Source of the DNA: Phytophthora quininea
Lineage: Eukaryota > Oomycota > Peronosporomycetes > Peronosporales > Peronosporaceae
Assembly (NCBI GenBank): GCA_011947345.1
Contig: JAAVTG010000581.1
Span: forward strand, 372,001 to 436,000
Length of the DNA: 64,000 bases
Direction of reading: 5' to 3'
Shown here: in pieces, positions 1-11,928 of the stretch
Numbering within the stretch: the first letter of the stretch is position 1
Layout of the letters: each line of letters begins with the position of its first letter
The notes under the pieces: model-generated
What the model was told of the DNA's origin: nothing
The model's database searches: none
The model's input: only the letters and a program-made list of their open reading frames with translations
Translations under genes and position numbers: made by a program

Positions 1-715
1 GAGGACGGCTGGTGGATGGTTGCGATGACCGTGCGATTACCGTCGCGCGCAATTTGCTGCAGCTGCCGCACCACAGTCTCCGCCATGAAGCTGTCAAGCC
101 CGGAGGTCGACTCGTCCACGAACAGCAGCGACGGGTTTGTCAAGATCTCGGCGGCGAACGACACTCTCTTACGTTCACCGCCAGAGATGCCGCGCAAACT
201 CGACCCGCCGATCATGGTGTCGCGGCATTTGACGAGGCCCAGCTCCTCCATGACTTCGTCCACGCGACGTTGGCATTGAGCCAGCGGAAGGCGCTTGCCC
301 ATTCGGAGTCGCGCCTGTAACAGCAAGTGTTCGCGCACCGTGATGGTCTCGTAGAAGGCGTCGTCCTGTACGACGTACGAGGTCATGTGCTTGAGCTGCT
401 TTGTCCACGGGCGTCCGTTGACTGTGATGCTGCCTTCCAGTCCTGGTTGGGAGACTTGCGACCCGAGATGCAGTCCAGCAGTGTGCTCTTTCCGGCGCCC
501 GACGGCCCCATCATGACCAGCAATTGGCCCGGTCGAGCTGCTCCGCTCACGTCGTCCAAGATCGTCTTCTTGTCGTGGTGTTTGGTCGTCGGGTTCTTGG
601 TCTCCACTGTCAGCGTCACGTGGCGCCACTCGAGTGTGAACTGTGGTGGTTGAGCAGATGTCGCTGTCGGGGTCTCTACCTCGATGAAGTACGAGGTTAC
701 GTCGCGTTGTTTCAT
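1..715 (-). CDS. ABCG (white/PDR-type) ABC transporter, N-terminal nucleotide-binding domain, 3' end cut by the window
   Basis: The protein starts at an ATG at 715 and runs off the left edge, so only about 235 residues of the first ATP-binding domain are present. It shows the Walker A motif GPSGAGKST, then an [15 protein letters not shown] strand, the ABCG signature [11 protein letters not shown], and a Walker B reading [17 protein letters not shown] pumps export lipids, sterols and drugs across the plasma membrane. An N-terminal NBD before the membrane domain is the ABCG order, the reverse of ABCB/ABCC. One base appears to be missing near 440-447, because the reading frame after Walker A shifts to reach the signature motif. 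The usual DEPTSGLDS is DESTSGLDS here. Half-size versus full-size (PDR) cannot be decided from this part. Confidence 0.85.
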
Positions 716-848
716 TGTTTGTCGTCTTAGTTACTGCGGAGGAAAAGGACAAGTGGATCGTCAGGAACGTCTTCGCGGCGTGCTTCCATGCAGATGACGG
801 ACGCTTCAGCGTTTCTAATCAGATGAGTGTTGGCCATCAGCTGGCAGT

Positions 849-1580
849 GTGTTATCCAGTCAAGAATGGCCTGAAGTGAGCAGGAAGTTCTCTCCTGCAC
901 CTCGATCGCCTCGCTCTTCGTCTGTGTTGGTGGTCTCAAGAAGTTTGCGGGCGATGGTATCAGTTGCAGTGTCAGAACATCTACCAACACTGCCTGACAT
1001 TCATCCTGCAAAGCGCTACATCCTCGGAGACTGGTTCTGGCAGTGGATCCTCAAAATCGTTCGTGCTTGGAAGCGTTTTCAGGTCGACTATCACGGCAGG
1101 AAACACTCCGTTCACAGGGCACTTGCTCTTGAGGTCTACACCAAGAGGACATCATTTTACGCGCGCTCTTCCTGTGCGTCTTGACCGCAATACCTGTCAT
1201 GGCTTTCACATGTATACAGGAATCCATCCCGCTTCAAGATCCAGCCCTTGGGTGGAAAGCAAACTACGGCTTCTGGATCCGAGCAGCGATGTTGGCCTTT
1301 GTGGTCGCGCGCATGGCCACCCAACAGACGACACTTTTAGTTGACGGCATCGAGTGCTACTAATTGACATTTTGCAAATCTTGTCGTTCCTTCTGCTGAT
1401 GGCAGTGATCAAACACAATTGTGGGATATGGCCAATCGATCAGGTCGCTTTCGTGCTGGAGACGCAAATGACGATGATCCAAACAACGTCTTGGCGTGGA
1501 TGGTCGTCACGTTCTGCTTTCGGGTCGTGGACTTTGGTGAGACTAGAGACTTGAACATTTTAACCAAAGTAACCTGCTAA
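849..1580 (+). CDS. Multi-pass membrane protein fragment, unrecognised family
   Basis: Three overlapping open frames join into a sensible membrane protein if one or two single-base deletions (about 1157-1163 and about 1355) are allowed. The first part has an amphipathic, Trp-rich stretch (LGDWFWQWILKIVRAW) and a basic region. It is followed by hydrophobic segments around 1165-1215, 1285-1330 and 1360-1410 that fit transmembrane helices. No diagnostic motif is visible and I do not recognise the family. The start is uncertain, since nothing upstream of 849 looks coding before the divergent ABCG gene. The 3' end overlaps the end of the convergent gene on the other strand. It may be a truncated copy of a larger membrane protein gene. 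Confidence 0.4.
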
Positions 1581-4500
1581 CGCGCATTGTTATTTGTCCT
1601 TTGTAGGTGTTGACTTCACCTTTCAGTTCAAGTAGCAACTGTTGCAGATATTTTTGCTTCTCCAGCTCACTATACAGAAGTGTTAGCAGACGAGAGTGAA
1701 AGAACCGTCGATTTTCGAGCAGTTTACGCTCTCGTAGCCAATTTTCGAGATCTGGTCGCCTCATTAAATGGTAGCAAATGGACGCGGGTTCTCGTGGATC
1801 GAAGTCACGTTTGTATTTGCGAAGACGCTTCATTTCACCGTTGCGTGCAAAGACGTCGTCCCAGAAGACAAACCAGAACGCGACAGCGGGATGTGACTGG
1901 ACGAACTTCATTCGTAGGTAAAGAGAATCCAACGCGCTTTTGTGGGACTCGACAAGTGATTGAAGACGCGAATTCCATTCACGACGTTTTAGATGGTTTT
2001 CAAGCTCGTCACGCGAAAGTGTTGGGTTATTGTACACGAAATACCAGAAACCGTCGCTTAGCGTGGCATTAGCTTGCAGGTGCTTTTGCTCCAGTGCTCG
2101 GCGATACCCTTGGTGCTGCCATCGTAACTCCTGAACACCAGGTTCCCATACATCTCGCGTTTGCTCAAAAATCGCCTGCAACTGCTCGCTCTCGTCCATC
2201 GCTGGAGTTAATCCGATATGGTCCGGCCCCATTACAGCCACACGGTGCTGGAGATGATGGACTTTTCCAGTGTGCGGAGCAACTGCATCTCCGTAGCCGT
2301 CACGGTATGTCATGTCCACGTCGAAGCCTTCTGCCATAATTCGTTTTGTGGTGTCCCCTTTCGTGGCCACGTGAATGATGCCCTGCGTGTAGTAGCATAT
2401 GAACGATACCGTTGAATATCGCGTCTCCGTTCGGGTATTACCTTCCGAGTCTGTCCTAGTAACTGTGCCATCCTCGACGGTGGTTTCTCTTCTCGTGTAA
2501 ATTGGAAGTGGACGCTGACGGAACGAGCACTGAGCACCCGCAATTTCTGCCTCAACTCACGTTTGGCCACAATCCGCGGAGAGAAGTTGAGAAACAGGAG
2601 TTGAGCCAATTTCGATTGCCTTGAGTGACCTTCAATATCGTCGCGGACAATTGCCTCGTCCTTGGAGTCATCGTAGACCACAATGCAGTGAAATGGATAG
2701 GGAATTACGTACATCTTGCCAAAGCACGACTTGGAATCTAAATGACCGTCACGAGCTCCGTTGGCGTCACCCCAAAACACATCCACCCCTTCTAAGGCTG
2801 CCCGCGTTGCTTGTCGAAGTTTTGAATTGTACGGATTTTCTTCTCCTCGCCAATGAGACCGAACTCGACGAACCCCAGAGGCTACGACAGCTTGTTCTAG
2901 TGACTGTAGTCGGTGAGCAACAGTTTGTTCTTGGGCACCCCTTTGACTTGTCCGCGTCTTGGGATAACTCGAGAAGAATTGCTCGCCAAAACGCTTGCCA
3001 AACGCGGTGCTTGACCTCCTTTTCGATTTCCCAAGCTGGTAGAATATTTCTTGCTGGGGCATCTTCGAGACCACGAGATGTGTCGCTGAAAGTGATCCAG
3101 CCAAGTAAGTTTTTCAGAAAGAGTCGAGTGCCACGCATTCCAAGTAAAAGCACCACTACCATAACCACCAAGTTGACAATATGGACAATACTTACCACGA
3201 CAGCGACGACCTCGATCAATCGCGATTTCTTAGGCTGCATATCGAAGAAAGCAGAGAGCATGCCCCCGACACAAGTCATCAGAGCTGCTACCTTCCCACT
3301 GATCTCCATGACATTGTTCAGCGGATCGCTGAATGGGGTACTGTAGCTCGAGAGTGCCACGACACTAGCGTAGAGAATGCAGCACAATACTCCACGAACT
3401 CGTACATCTGCGCTAGCAGCACCAACAATTACAAGTACTAACGCCAGCTTAACTAGCAGTTGGAGCACCTTGTAGTACCTCCATCGCTGCTCAAATCTGG
3501 CATAAAGACAGCGGTACGGGCATCGGAGTTGGCTCGGATCACGCGCTACCAGTCGAGCGTAGATCTTGTCGTCAAAAGGGACTTGTTCTCCATCCAAGTC
3601 GTGCGTAACAAGCGGGTTTTCGAGCGATCCGGTCGGTCGATTTTCTGAGATGGCACGAATAGCAGCCACGGCAGCGGTATGGTGAACGTCAGCAAGAGAA
3701 TCACTGCCGCTACCACGATAACCGGCCAGACTTTTCCGTCTCGAAATCGATACACTACTAGGTCCGATGCGCTCGTTGCTCTTCCAACATCGTTTTCACT
3801 TTCGGTTTTCGTGGTCGAGGCCAGGATCACGTCAAGACATAGTCGTGTCAACGGCAGGTAGATCGTCAAGCAGGCTGTAATCACGTACGTGAAGAGATTG
3901 ACTCTGACTTTCTGCTTTGCAGCTAGAGCAGCCCATGTAGTAGCTTCGTGACCTTGCCGTACTTCATCATCTCTGCGGTGAAGATACCGTCCAGAAAAGG
4001 CAAACCACAGGAAACTAAAGTACACGACGCCAATCACAGCCAAGAGTGACGTCCGCTATAAGCGCTCGATTTTGTGATGCTTCCTCGACGAGGACTACAA
4101 CGTTGACAGCCACAACGTCGTAAGCACCATGAAGGCCGTTAAGAAATCGTATCGCGAAGGAGGCGACACGTTGCTTTTCAAAGAATTCAATTATCGGGGC
4201 GTACAACCCAGCGAAAAAGAGCCCAACCGTTTGGAAAAAGTCGCGGGCGATCTCTACTCGCAGCAACGGAGGAAGGCCACAGCGAGCTAAACACACAGAA
4301 ATTGCCCCAAACGCCGCCACACCATTATCCAGCATCGTGTCGAGTGCCGCATCCACAGCTTCGCGACTTTGTCCAAGAACTCCATTGAGACCAGCAAAAC
4401 CCTGGGCAGCAATCGCTTTGGCGATCGGCGAAGCGAATATCTCGTCCGATGTCAGTTTGACAAACTGGGCACTGTCAGTAGTTTGCTCAGCTACTTTATC

Positions 4501-5248
4501 TGCAGCTTCACCGAGCGCTCGCCACTCCGACGCCACTGACTGAGCACACCGTGAACAAAATTCTTTCCAGTCCGTTTCTGTTAGAGCATCTCGGATGACT
4601 GCAAGATGCTGATGCAGTTCGTCCACAAGATGTTCGGCTATTGGCTTCCCAGCATCACATAATTTCCGTATCGACTCGAGGATTGATTGACGAAGAGAAA
4701 ATCGTCGACGATGTCAACGCTGTCATCAACACTTTCCCAATTGTCACAGTATTATCATCGCCAATATCTTCTACAGCTTCCAGTACCTCAGGAACACTTT
4801 CAACCGCTTGGGGAACCAACGCCGCGGCGTCTGCACTGACCGATTGGTGAAGCACCGCCCAGAGCGACATTAATTCCATTGCCGGTGGGGACGTCAAAGT
4901 TGCGGTCGCACAGGCAGCTAACGCCTCGCGCAGCTCGACCAATTGCCTCATCTCCACACTTTGAAGGCGTCCTCCATTTGCTTTTACGAATTCTGACATC
5001 ACATCAGAGTCATAAATCTCATCCACAACACGTCGTTCAATACTCTCGCCAGTCTCAGCCATCCTCTGGATGGCATTTCGACATTCTGTGCTGGCATGTG
5101 AAGAGTCTAAAATGGCAACAAGAGCTCGACCCGCTCGCTGGATCTCGCGTTTAAGTTGCTCGGGGCTGGCGAAGGGTCTTGAGATTCCTTGTTGGACATC
5201 GACAACGTGTTCTGCCTGCGCTGATGGCGTCGGCACCACAGACACCAT
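1543..5248 (-). CDS. Large multi-pass membrane protein with long soluble N- and C-terminal regions, function unknown
   Basis: Six reverse-strand frames (5248-4655, 4626-4015, 4043-3546, 3669-2767, 3104-2310, 2370-1543) overlap end to end and read as one protein of roughly 1,200 residues once single-base shifts are allowed. In order: an N-terminal helical soluble region, then a hydrophobic block starting near 4050 (LLAVIGVVYFSFLWFAF). Further membrane helices lie near 3900-3850, 3750-3690, 3460-3340 and 3230-3140. A C-terminal region follows with charged helices and a coiled-coil-like end (YSELEKQKYLQQLLLELKGE). The alternation of membrane helices and long cytosolic parts suggests a plasma-membrane or organelle protein. 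I see no catalytic motif and do not recognise the family. It starts about 120 bp from the divergent CNOT9 gene. The true 3' end could extend past 1543. Confidence 0.5.
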
Positions 5249-5368
5249 GGCTGGGCAATGCAGAGTGCCGGTGCCGTTACATGTTCAACTTGCTGTAGCC
5301 ATCTTCTCACTAAGTACGATCTCCATTTTGGAGACGCCAACATTACGATCAGCCCCCAGTTGCTCCTG

Positions 5369-6424
5369 ATGGAAGGCCCGGAACAACTCTACCCGCTGGT
5401 GCTGGAGCTGTCCTCGCCCGAGCAGCGGAGAGCGCACTGCTGGAGCTGAGCAAGAAGCGCGAGGAGTTCCCGGAGCTGGCCCCCATCCTCTGGCACTCGT
5501 TCGGGACCGTGGCGGCCCTGCTGCAGGAGATCGTGGCCATCTACCCGCTGCTTTCGCCGCCGCAGCTCACGGCCCACGCGTCTAACAGAGTGTGCAACGC
5601 CCTGGCGCTGCTGCAGTGCGTGGCGTCGCACTCGGAGACGCGCACGCACTTCCTCAACGGTGAGGTCTCAAATGTACTGAGACAAACGTATATGTACTGA
5701 TGACAATTTATTATGCTTTTAGCGCACATTCCGCTGTACCTGTACCCGTTCCTGAACACAGTGAGCAAGAACAGACCCTTCGAGTACTTGAGACTCACGA
5801 GTCTGGGGGTCATTGGCGCTCTGGTTAAGGTAAGACTGCCGAACAGATAAGATATGATGTGAATGTGAGCTAAGGATCATCTTTATTTATTTCTTGCAGA
5901 TCGACGACTCGGACGTCATCAACTTTTTGCTGCAGACGGAGATCATTCCTCTGTGTCTGCGCATCATGGAGGCTGGCAGTGAGCTGTCCAAGACGGTGGC
6001 CACGTTCATCGTGCAGAAGATCCTACTGGACGACATGGGGCTCACTTACATTTGCCACACGCCCGAGCGCTTCTATGCAGTGGGCACTGTGCTCAGCAAG
6101 ATGGTGGCTGTGCTGGTTGAGGCGCCTGCTCCGCCTGCTCAAGCACATCATCCGTTGCTACCTACGTTTGTCGGATAACCCGAGGTAAGTAGCCTTTTCT
6201 GATTGGCATTGTGGAGGTTGCAGTTGCCTAACTCATTACATTAACGCAGAGCGAAAGAGGCTCTCCGTCAGTGCCTACCAGAAGCTCTACGCAATCACAC
6301 GTTCGACGAGGCTCTCAAGGAGGACGCCGCCACGAGCCGCTGGCTGCAGCAGCTCCTGTACAACATCAGCACGGACGTGAGCATCGGCGCAGGCGCTGCT
6401 CTTGGTGCACGACTTTCTAGCTGA
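5369..6424 (+). CDS. CNOT9: CCR4-NOT complex subunit CNOT9 / Rcd1 / CAF40
   Basis: This is the armadillo-repeat subunit of the CCR4-NOT mRNA deadenylase, which docks GW182/Nanos-type regulators. Family hallmark stretches are all present: [76 protein letters not shown] and [11 protein letters not shown]. Four exons are clear, with introns at 5660-5722, 5830-5899 and 6185-6249, all GT-AG. Two single-base deletions break the frame: one near 5434 (AGCGCACTG, where the family needs A-L-L-E-L) and one near 6137. The start at 5369 ([15 protein letters not shown]) places the first helix correctly and gives a length near the usual 280-300 residues. The last dozen residues diverge from animal homologues. 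A conserved, normally single-copy gene carrying such lesions argues that they are sequencing errors. Confidence 0.92.
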
Positions 6425-6595
6425 GCATGCCAGTGCGGCGGTGAAGAGGAAGTCTGCGAGAACACTGAGACTGTAGTTGCTAACACCAGCAACAGATATC
6501 GTTGGCATAAAGTTATCGAAGTCTACAGCAGAGGCGGTCGTGGCTTTGATCTGGTGCACTTCCAAATGATCTCAAAACTACAAAACTCGCAGCGT

Positions 6596-9418
6596 CTACA
6601 ACGCTGACAAGAGACGCTTGATAATGCGGTTGTAGAGCGACGCGTAGACGCTCTCGTTGTGTTGGGCCAGACGGCGTAGGTTGGCAGTGGCCTCACCAAT
6701 CTCTGCAGCGAAGGGAGCAAGTGACGGGTGGAGATCGACACCACTTGCTCCGTCAATAGCCAGCAGAGCAGCCTCGAACGCACGTGATGCGCGGGAGAAG
6801 AAGAGCGAAAAGACAGGATTACCCGCAGCGAAGGAGCCGTGAAGACGCTTCTCCAGCGCCGCCAATTCCTGCTCCGCTTCCTCACTGGACCCTTCGATCT
6901 GGCGAACGTCCTGAACAGCCTGAGCTACCAAATGTGAGCCAGTGATACCTGGAGAGCACAGCAAGTTACTCAACTGCTGGCCAACAGTGGGAATAAATCC
7001 TGCAGGTGCCGTCAAGTTTCGACGTGCTACGTATTCTTGAACCAGTGCGAGTACACTGGAGACGATGGTGATACGGTCAAGCGCATCACGGCAGCTACGA
7101 ACACGGTCGACGTCAAACTCAAAAGTCTCCGGCCATGCTCGAGACGCAGCGCCGTCAATGTGTTTCTCCACCAGAGCCCACGTACTGACACGAACAAAAC
7201 GCTCAAAGGCACTACCATCGTAACGCAGCAACCGAGCACGTTCAGCTTCGTCGGCTTCGGGTCGTGCTAAATAGGTTGGCAGCTCGAGGGATAGCCACTT
7301 CTCCGTCATCGCAAAGCTCGAACTGGACTCAGCTAGACGCGCTTGGAGCAGTTTCTGCTCGTACTCGACGCCATGACGCTGCAAGTACGTTCCCAGAAGG
7401 CCAAGGTGAGCGTTAAGCACGTCGTTCCGCAGCTCATCGACCTTGTCGAGGGAAAACGCAAGGAACTCCACCAACAACAGCACGGGTGTCATCGCCCCAG
7501 CTGCTACACGCTGCACCCATTCCACTCGGAACGTTCGCGTAGATTCTGCCCGTGCCGGCGCTTCGGCACGCTCAAAGGCATCCAAAACTGCATTGCAGCG
7601 CGCCTCAATGATACGCACGTTCCCCATGGGATCTTGCATTAGCTCACGAAGTTGCTCAGACTGCAGTGCCGCGTCCACCTGATCGGCCAACACGGAGAGC
7701 CCCGAGCCGAGACCAGCGCCACTGCCACCTCCCAGTGCATCGCGGAAACTTACGCGCAGCTCTTCAGTACGAGCGAGCAAGGTCTCGATGTCATTAGCTT
7801 CGACAACACGTTCCCAGAAGGCCTTGGTCATGGCCTCACGAACGCGGACAGCTAAAGCCGCAACAGACTGCTGAGATGCCACTGCAGCCGCGGACGCTTC
7901 GACTTCTTTATCTCTTGGAATTTGGAAGTGAGGGTTCAGGATCAGCTCGTGAACTAACTTCCGATCAGCCATCAGCACTTGGCTAACATCTGCAGGGCCA
8001 GAGTTGCTGTGTTCGTCGCTGCTTTCCTGCATCTCTTCGTCATCGTCATCTTGCTTCTGTTCGGCGTCTCCATTGGAACCAGACTCTTGACGGAGACTCT
8101 GCTGAAGCTCCTGAACCTTCTCCTTCGCACCTTCCCGACCTAACAATCGCTCGAGCGCGCGCTCCATTTGCTGCAATTGTCCTCTGGTTTGGTGCAGCAG
8201 CTCATGCACGCCATCTACGCCATCATGCGCCTCTCGTGCCTGCTCCTCGTACTTCTGGTGGACAATCCACAACTCTCGATACGATGTCAGCAGCTCTGCA
8301 GCCAGACGTTCCGCATCGCGCGCCTTCCACCGTGCAAACGCCTCCATGTAAAACGCAAAGCGCGCCGACAGTCTCGAAACGCACTTCATCAACTCCGACG
8401 CGCCCTGCACGCCGTCTAAATCCGCCAAACACCTCGCCAAGTTCTCCATATCGGCCAAAATCACTTCAGCAGCAAAGTGCAGACGCTGGGACGGGTCGTT
8501 GCCCATGATCTCGTTCGGGTGACTCGCAATCATACCAGCCATGAGCAAAATGCGAAAGCTGATGACCGAGTTGGGCGATCCCGGTGGCGTCTTCTTGCCT
8601 GGGGACGTCACCTTCACGGTCTTCTTTGGGTCGCTGCCGTTGGCCAGCAGCACCTTCAGCAGTCGCTGCGCTGCCATCACCACCGGCCGCTCCTGCAGAA
8701 TCCCCATGCAGTCCTCGAAGCTGGCGCTGCGCATGTGCGTCCAGCTCTTCACTACGACCTGCACGTCCTTCTGGGCAGCTCGCAGCGCTTTGGCTGTGGC
8801 TCTGGCCGCCACGAGCCGTCGAAACCAGCGCTGGATGAACTTGGCGCTGCCCACGCGGTCTTTGACGCTCTCCACGCTCTGCCAGCGAGCCGTCAGCCGT
8901 TGCACTCGCTGCTGCTTCTGCTCCTCGCGACGTCTCGCCGCCTCGTCCAGCTGGTCGGTCAGCGAGCGTCGCGCTCTGTCGGCCTTGTCGTGGGCGTCGG
9001 CCCGCACCAGCTCCACCTTCTCCATGACCTGGTCGGTTCTCTGCTTGCACTGCTGCTGCAGCTGCTCCAGCGCTTCGTGGCGGCGACGAGCGGCCTCGTC
9101 TTGTCTCGCGACGGCCGACTGCTTGGAGCGACGAGTCTCTTCCCTTCTCTTGGCCCGAATTCCTCGTGCGACATCTGCATTATTGGTATGTGTTAGTAGT
9201 CGTCTTGAACTTGTTAATTATATGGAAGCAGTACCTTGGGCATGTAGAACTCTGGCGCCGGCGCGAGCCGCAAGCTGCCGCGTGCGGAAGGCCCTCAGCT
9301 CGTTGGCGCGTTGGATGCGCGACTGCAGACGCGCCGCGAGCTGCTGCGGGTCGTGTGTGCAGCCGGCGCCGCGCGCTTCCAGGCGAAGCTGGCACTTGCT
9401 CTTCTGCTTGATCCCCAT
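6596..9418 (-). CDS. T-complex protein 11 (TCP11) family protein with IQ motif
   Basis: Two exons (9418-9235 and 9174-6596) give a 920-residue protein. The 60-nt intron has a CTACTAAC branch region and ends in GCAG. The N-terminus (MGIKQKSKCQ) is followed by a long basic coiled-coil region rich in Arg, Gln and Glu. An IQ-like calmodulin-binding helix (AKFIQRWFRRL) lies around residue 125. The rest is the all-helical TCP11 region, ending in the typical YNRIIKRLLSAL close to the stop. An acidic low-complexity linker (DDDDEEMQESSDEHSNS) separates the halves. Family members act in cAMP/PKA and cytoskeletal or flagellar contexts in animals; the oomycete role is not known. The long frame is intact, unlike most neighbours. 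An Inr-like promoter lies just upstream of the start. Confidence 0.85.
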
Positions 9419-9438
9419 TGGTTGAGTGTGCACTTCCA

Positions 9439-9456
9439 GGCAAATCGGAAAATGAA
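9439..9456 (-). promoter_or_regulatory. Oomycete Inr/FPR-like core promoter of the TCP11-like gene
   Basis: On the reverse strand the stretch reads TTCATTTTCCGATTTGCC. It matches the oomycete initiator YCATTYY followed by the flanking promoter region CAWTTTNYY with one mismatch. It lies 21-38 nt upstream of the ATG at 9418, the expected distance. Confidence 0.5.
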
Positions 9457-9593
9457 AGTGGCAACAAACAGCAGCAATGGCAAAGGCTTCTCTGCCAAAA
9501 TGTTTGTTTGATTGTTCTTCGGGGCCTGAGAAGTCCCTCGCGCTAAGACGTTGCGTGCGCCAGATGGCTGCATTTCGGACGTGTTGAAGCACT

Positions 9594-11814
9594 TCAACGT
9601 GTGAATTGCACTTTGACTTTGAGTTTGTCTCCCAGCGCCATCATGATGCCGTCGGGAATTTGTTGCAGGTCCGAGTTGGCCATTTGGATGGACTGCTGGT
9701 AGGAGTGCAGCATTTCCATCAACGCTTCAAAGTTGCGGCGTTCCGGAATGGTGGCGTGGTGCATGAGGTAATCGCAGACCGACAGCTCAGTGCTTGGGGA
9801 CGAGATTGGCTCAGATTGAGGGAGTTGACTTGGCTTGGCGGACATTGGGGGACGACTTGGGGTGGCGGAGAGGATAGCTCGGTTGGCTTGTCTTTCGGTG
9901 GATGGTTGACGCGTGTGACTTGGTGTCGTTGGCAGTCGTCCACGAGCCTGGAAGTGAAGAAAATGAAGTTAGTTAGGCAGGCGGCAATCAACACTTGACT
10001 TTGAGGAACACGCACGCTATAAACTCGTGGTAGTGGAGATGGTGTGAAGTGCTGGTCGTTGAGACCTTAAGGAAGAGTGAGGTGACTTGAGCAGCCTCGT
10101 CCGCAGTGAGTTTGAGGACGGAAGATCGACCCTGCACAGCTCGCATGAAGGCTGAAAAGAAATATTAGTTGCTATGCCGATGGTGTCAAATGATAACGAG
10201 AAACTTTTCACCTTCGGTGGGGAGAGTGCCTTTGCGGCCCCGTGCACTTTGTTGTCAAATTTCTCAAAGCGCTGGCTCAGAAACCGCAGCCAGTGTGCCG
10301 TGGGTACCGCTAGTCGAGGCAGTAAACTCAAGACAAGTCTCTTTAGTTCTCGTCGACTTCGCGCGCATTGTGGGTTCTGGCCGTAGCGTCTGATGAGCAA
10401 AACGTGTTTGTGAGACCTTTGGAAATCAACGGAAGATTTTGCAGATGAACTCACTGGAGAAAAGCGGAGTAGCTGAGTACTCCCCGACGATCGAGGGAAG
10501 CGTGACAGCATTCCACTGAGAAGACCTGGTGCGATATCAACTCCACATCTTGAAAGAATCCGCGGGAACTCTGAGCATTAAAAATATTGATTTGTTTCGT
10601 GCACACCTGGGACACAAATACTTGCTAACTCACCGTCTTCATGCAGGAGCCCAGTGCTGTCGGGGTCCAAAGCCTCGGCGATCTCGAGAAACGTTTCAGC
10701 CCCAGTAAAGAGGCTTCGTGGGGTATCTGTTTGCTGCAGTGGCGGTGGGGAAAAGCTGTTTCCAAGCTTACGAGCGCTTCCTGGAGTGTCAACTGGGGCG
10801 CGTAGAAATTCGCCAAGTCGCTTCTCAGCCGCCAAAAACTGCGCACCCAGCAGAGAAGTCTTTGTAGGAGACTCTGGCTCAGCTTGCTCCTGCTCCGACT
10901 CGGACCCTGACAACGAGTCATCGCTGTTGAGGTTGCAAATGCGACCAAGCTGTTTGACATCGAGTTAGTGTGGGTATGAACCGAAGAAAATTGAATTCCG
11001 TCTGACCTGCTCGTAGTCGATCGCATTTTCCCGCTTCTCGTGACTTTGAGCACGTAATTGATGCAACAAAAACTCTCGTTCGGGTCTTGTCAGCGGGTAA
11101 CGAAGGCGCTGAATTAGCTGCTTCATGAATACCCGCTCATCTACGTATCCGTCGCCAGCAGAATCTAGACGAGTCAATACGCTCTGGATGCCGTGAAAGC
11201 CTTCCGATTCGTATCCTTGGATGCCGCGTATGAGTTTGTGCCGAACGCTCTCCATCAGTAGCCTTTGCGACTCGAGTCGTTGATCTACTCGCATTCTTCC
11301 TTGGATGTGGCGGTGCAGTTTGTTCGGACTGCGAGCCATCGCTCGCCTTCTTTTTGTTGGGGAGCTTTGCTCCTGTTGAGATGACTCAGTTTGTAACCGA
11401 GGAGGTCGCTGTAAGGCTTTGCAAAACGCCGTGTAGTCAAATTCGCCATTATCCGTCTGAAAGCGACCAGCAAGAGAGTCGATATCACTGAGCAAGCAAA
11501 ACAAATTTTATGTGAGAACGAGCCATCGGTCACGCGTTTTGAAAAGCCAAACTTACATCCGCTTGAAGTCTTTGGCGGCCAGGACACTGCGAAGCACTGC
11601 CACAAGATCGCTGCAACAAAGACCATAAGTTATCCAGTCAGGATGATTTTCAAGAGTTGGGTCGATGAACAACATACTCGGTAGATTTCAATGTCCCGCG
11701 TCCGCTTTTGTCGGCATTTTGAAATGTTTGGTACAATTCGTCAAGTTGGTCCTCATCGTCCCCCAGAAGAACGTGAAGCCGGAGCAATTGGTGCTGAATA
11801 CTACGTTCTACCAT
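9594..11814 (-). CDS. EF-hand calcium-binding protein, multi-exon
   Basis: At least seven exons separated by 55-70 nt introns can be followed on the reverse strand. The start is taken at the ATG at 11814 (MVERSIQHQLLRLHVLLGDD). The first exon carries an EF-hand-like stretch (FQNADKSGRGTL) that continues after the intron at 11611-11678. Another EF-hand loop (DSAGDGYVDERVF) lies near 11150. The middle is acidic and Ser/Pro-rich (10,900-10,600). The 3' exons encode helical stretches such as VLKLTADEAAQV and end at 9594 with MALGDKLKVKVQFTR. Intron ends near 10960, 10640, 10450, 10200 and 9960 are GT-AG with pyrimidine or CTAAC signals. One or two single-base deletions are needed in the exons around 10,500-10,150. 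It is probably a calcium sensor, since no enzyme domain is visible. The true start could lie a little further upstream, close to the ABCC-A stop. Confidence 0.6.
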
Positions 11815-11928
11815 ATCGATAAACGTCTGCAATCCGAGTAAAATGTGGAAGTGGCACAAAGTTTGCTTGTCATTGTTTGCAAAAATAAGCATCGAAAACG
11901 GATGCGATGAAGCAGAGCTTCAATGTGC

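Noticed and set aside
8541..9425. Plus-strand frame (294 codons) opposite the TCP11-like gene
   Set aside because: Ser/Arg/Cys-rich shadow of a clear two-exon gene; it crosses the intron without any feature of its own.
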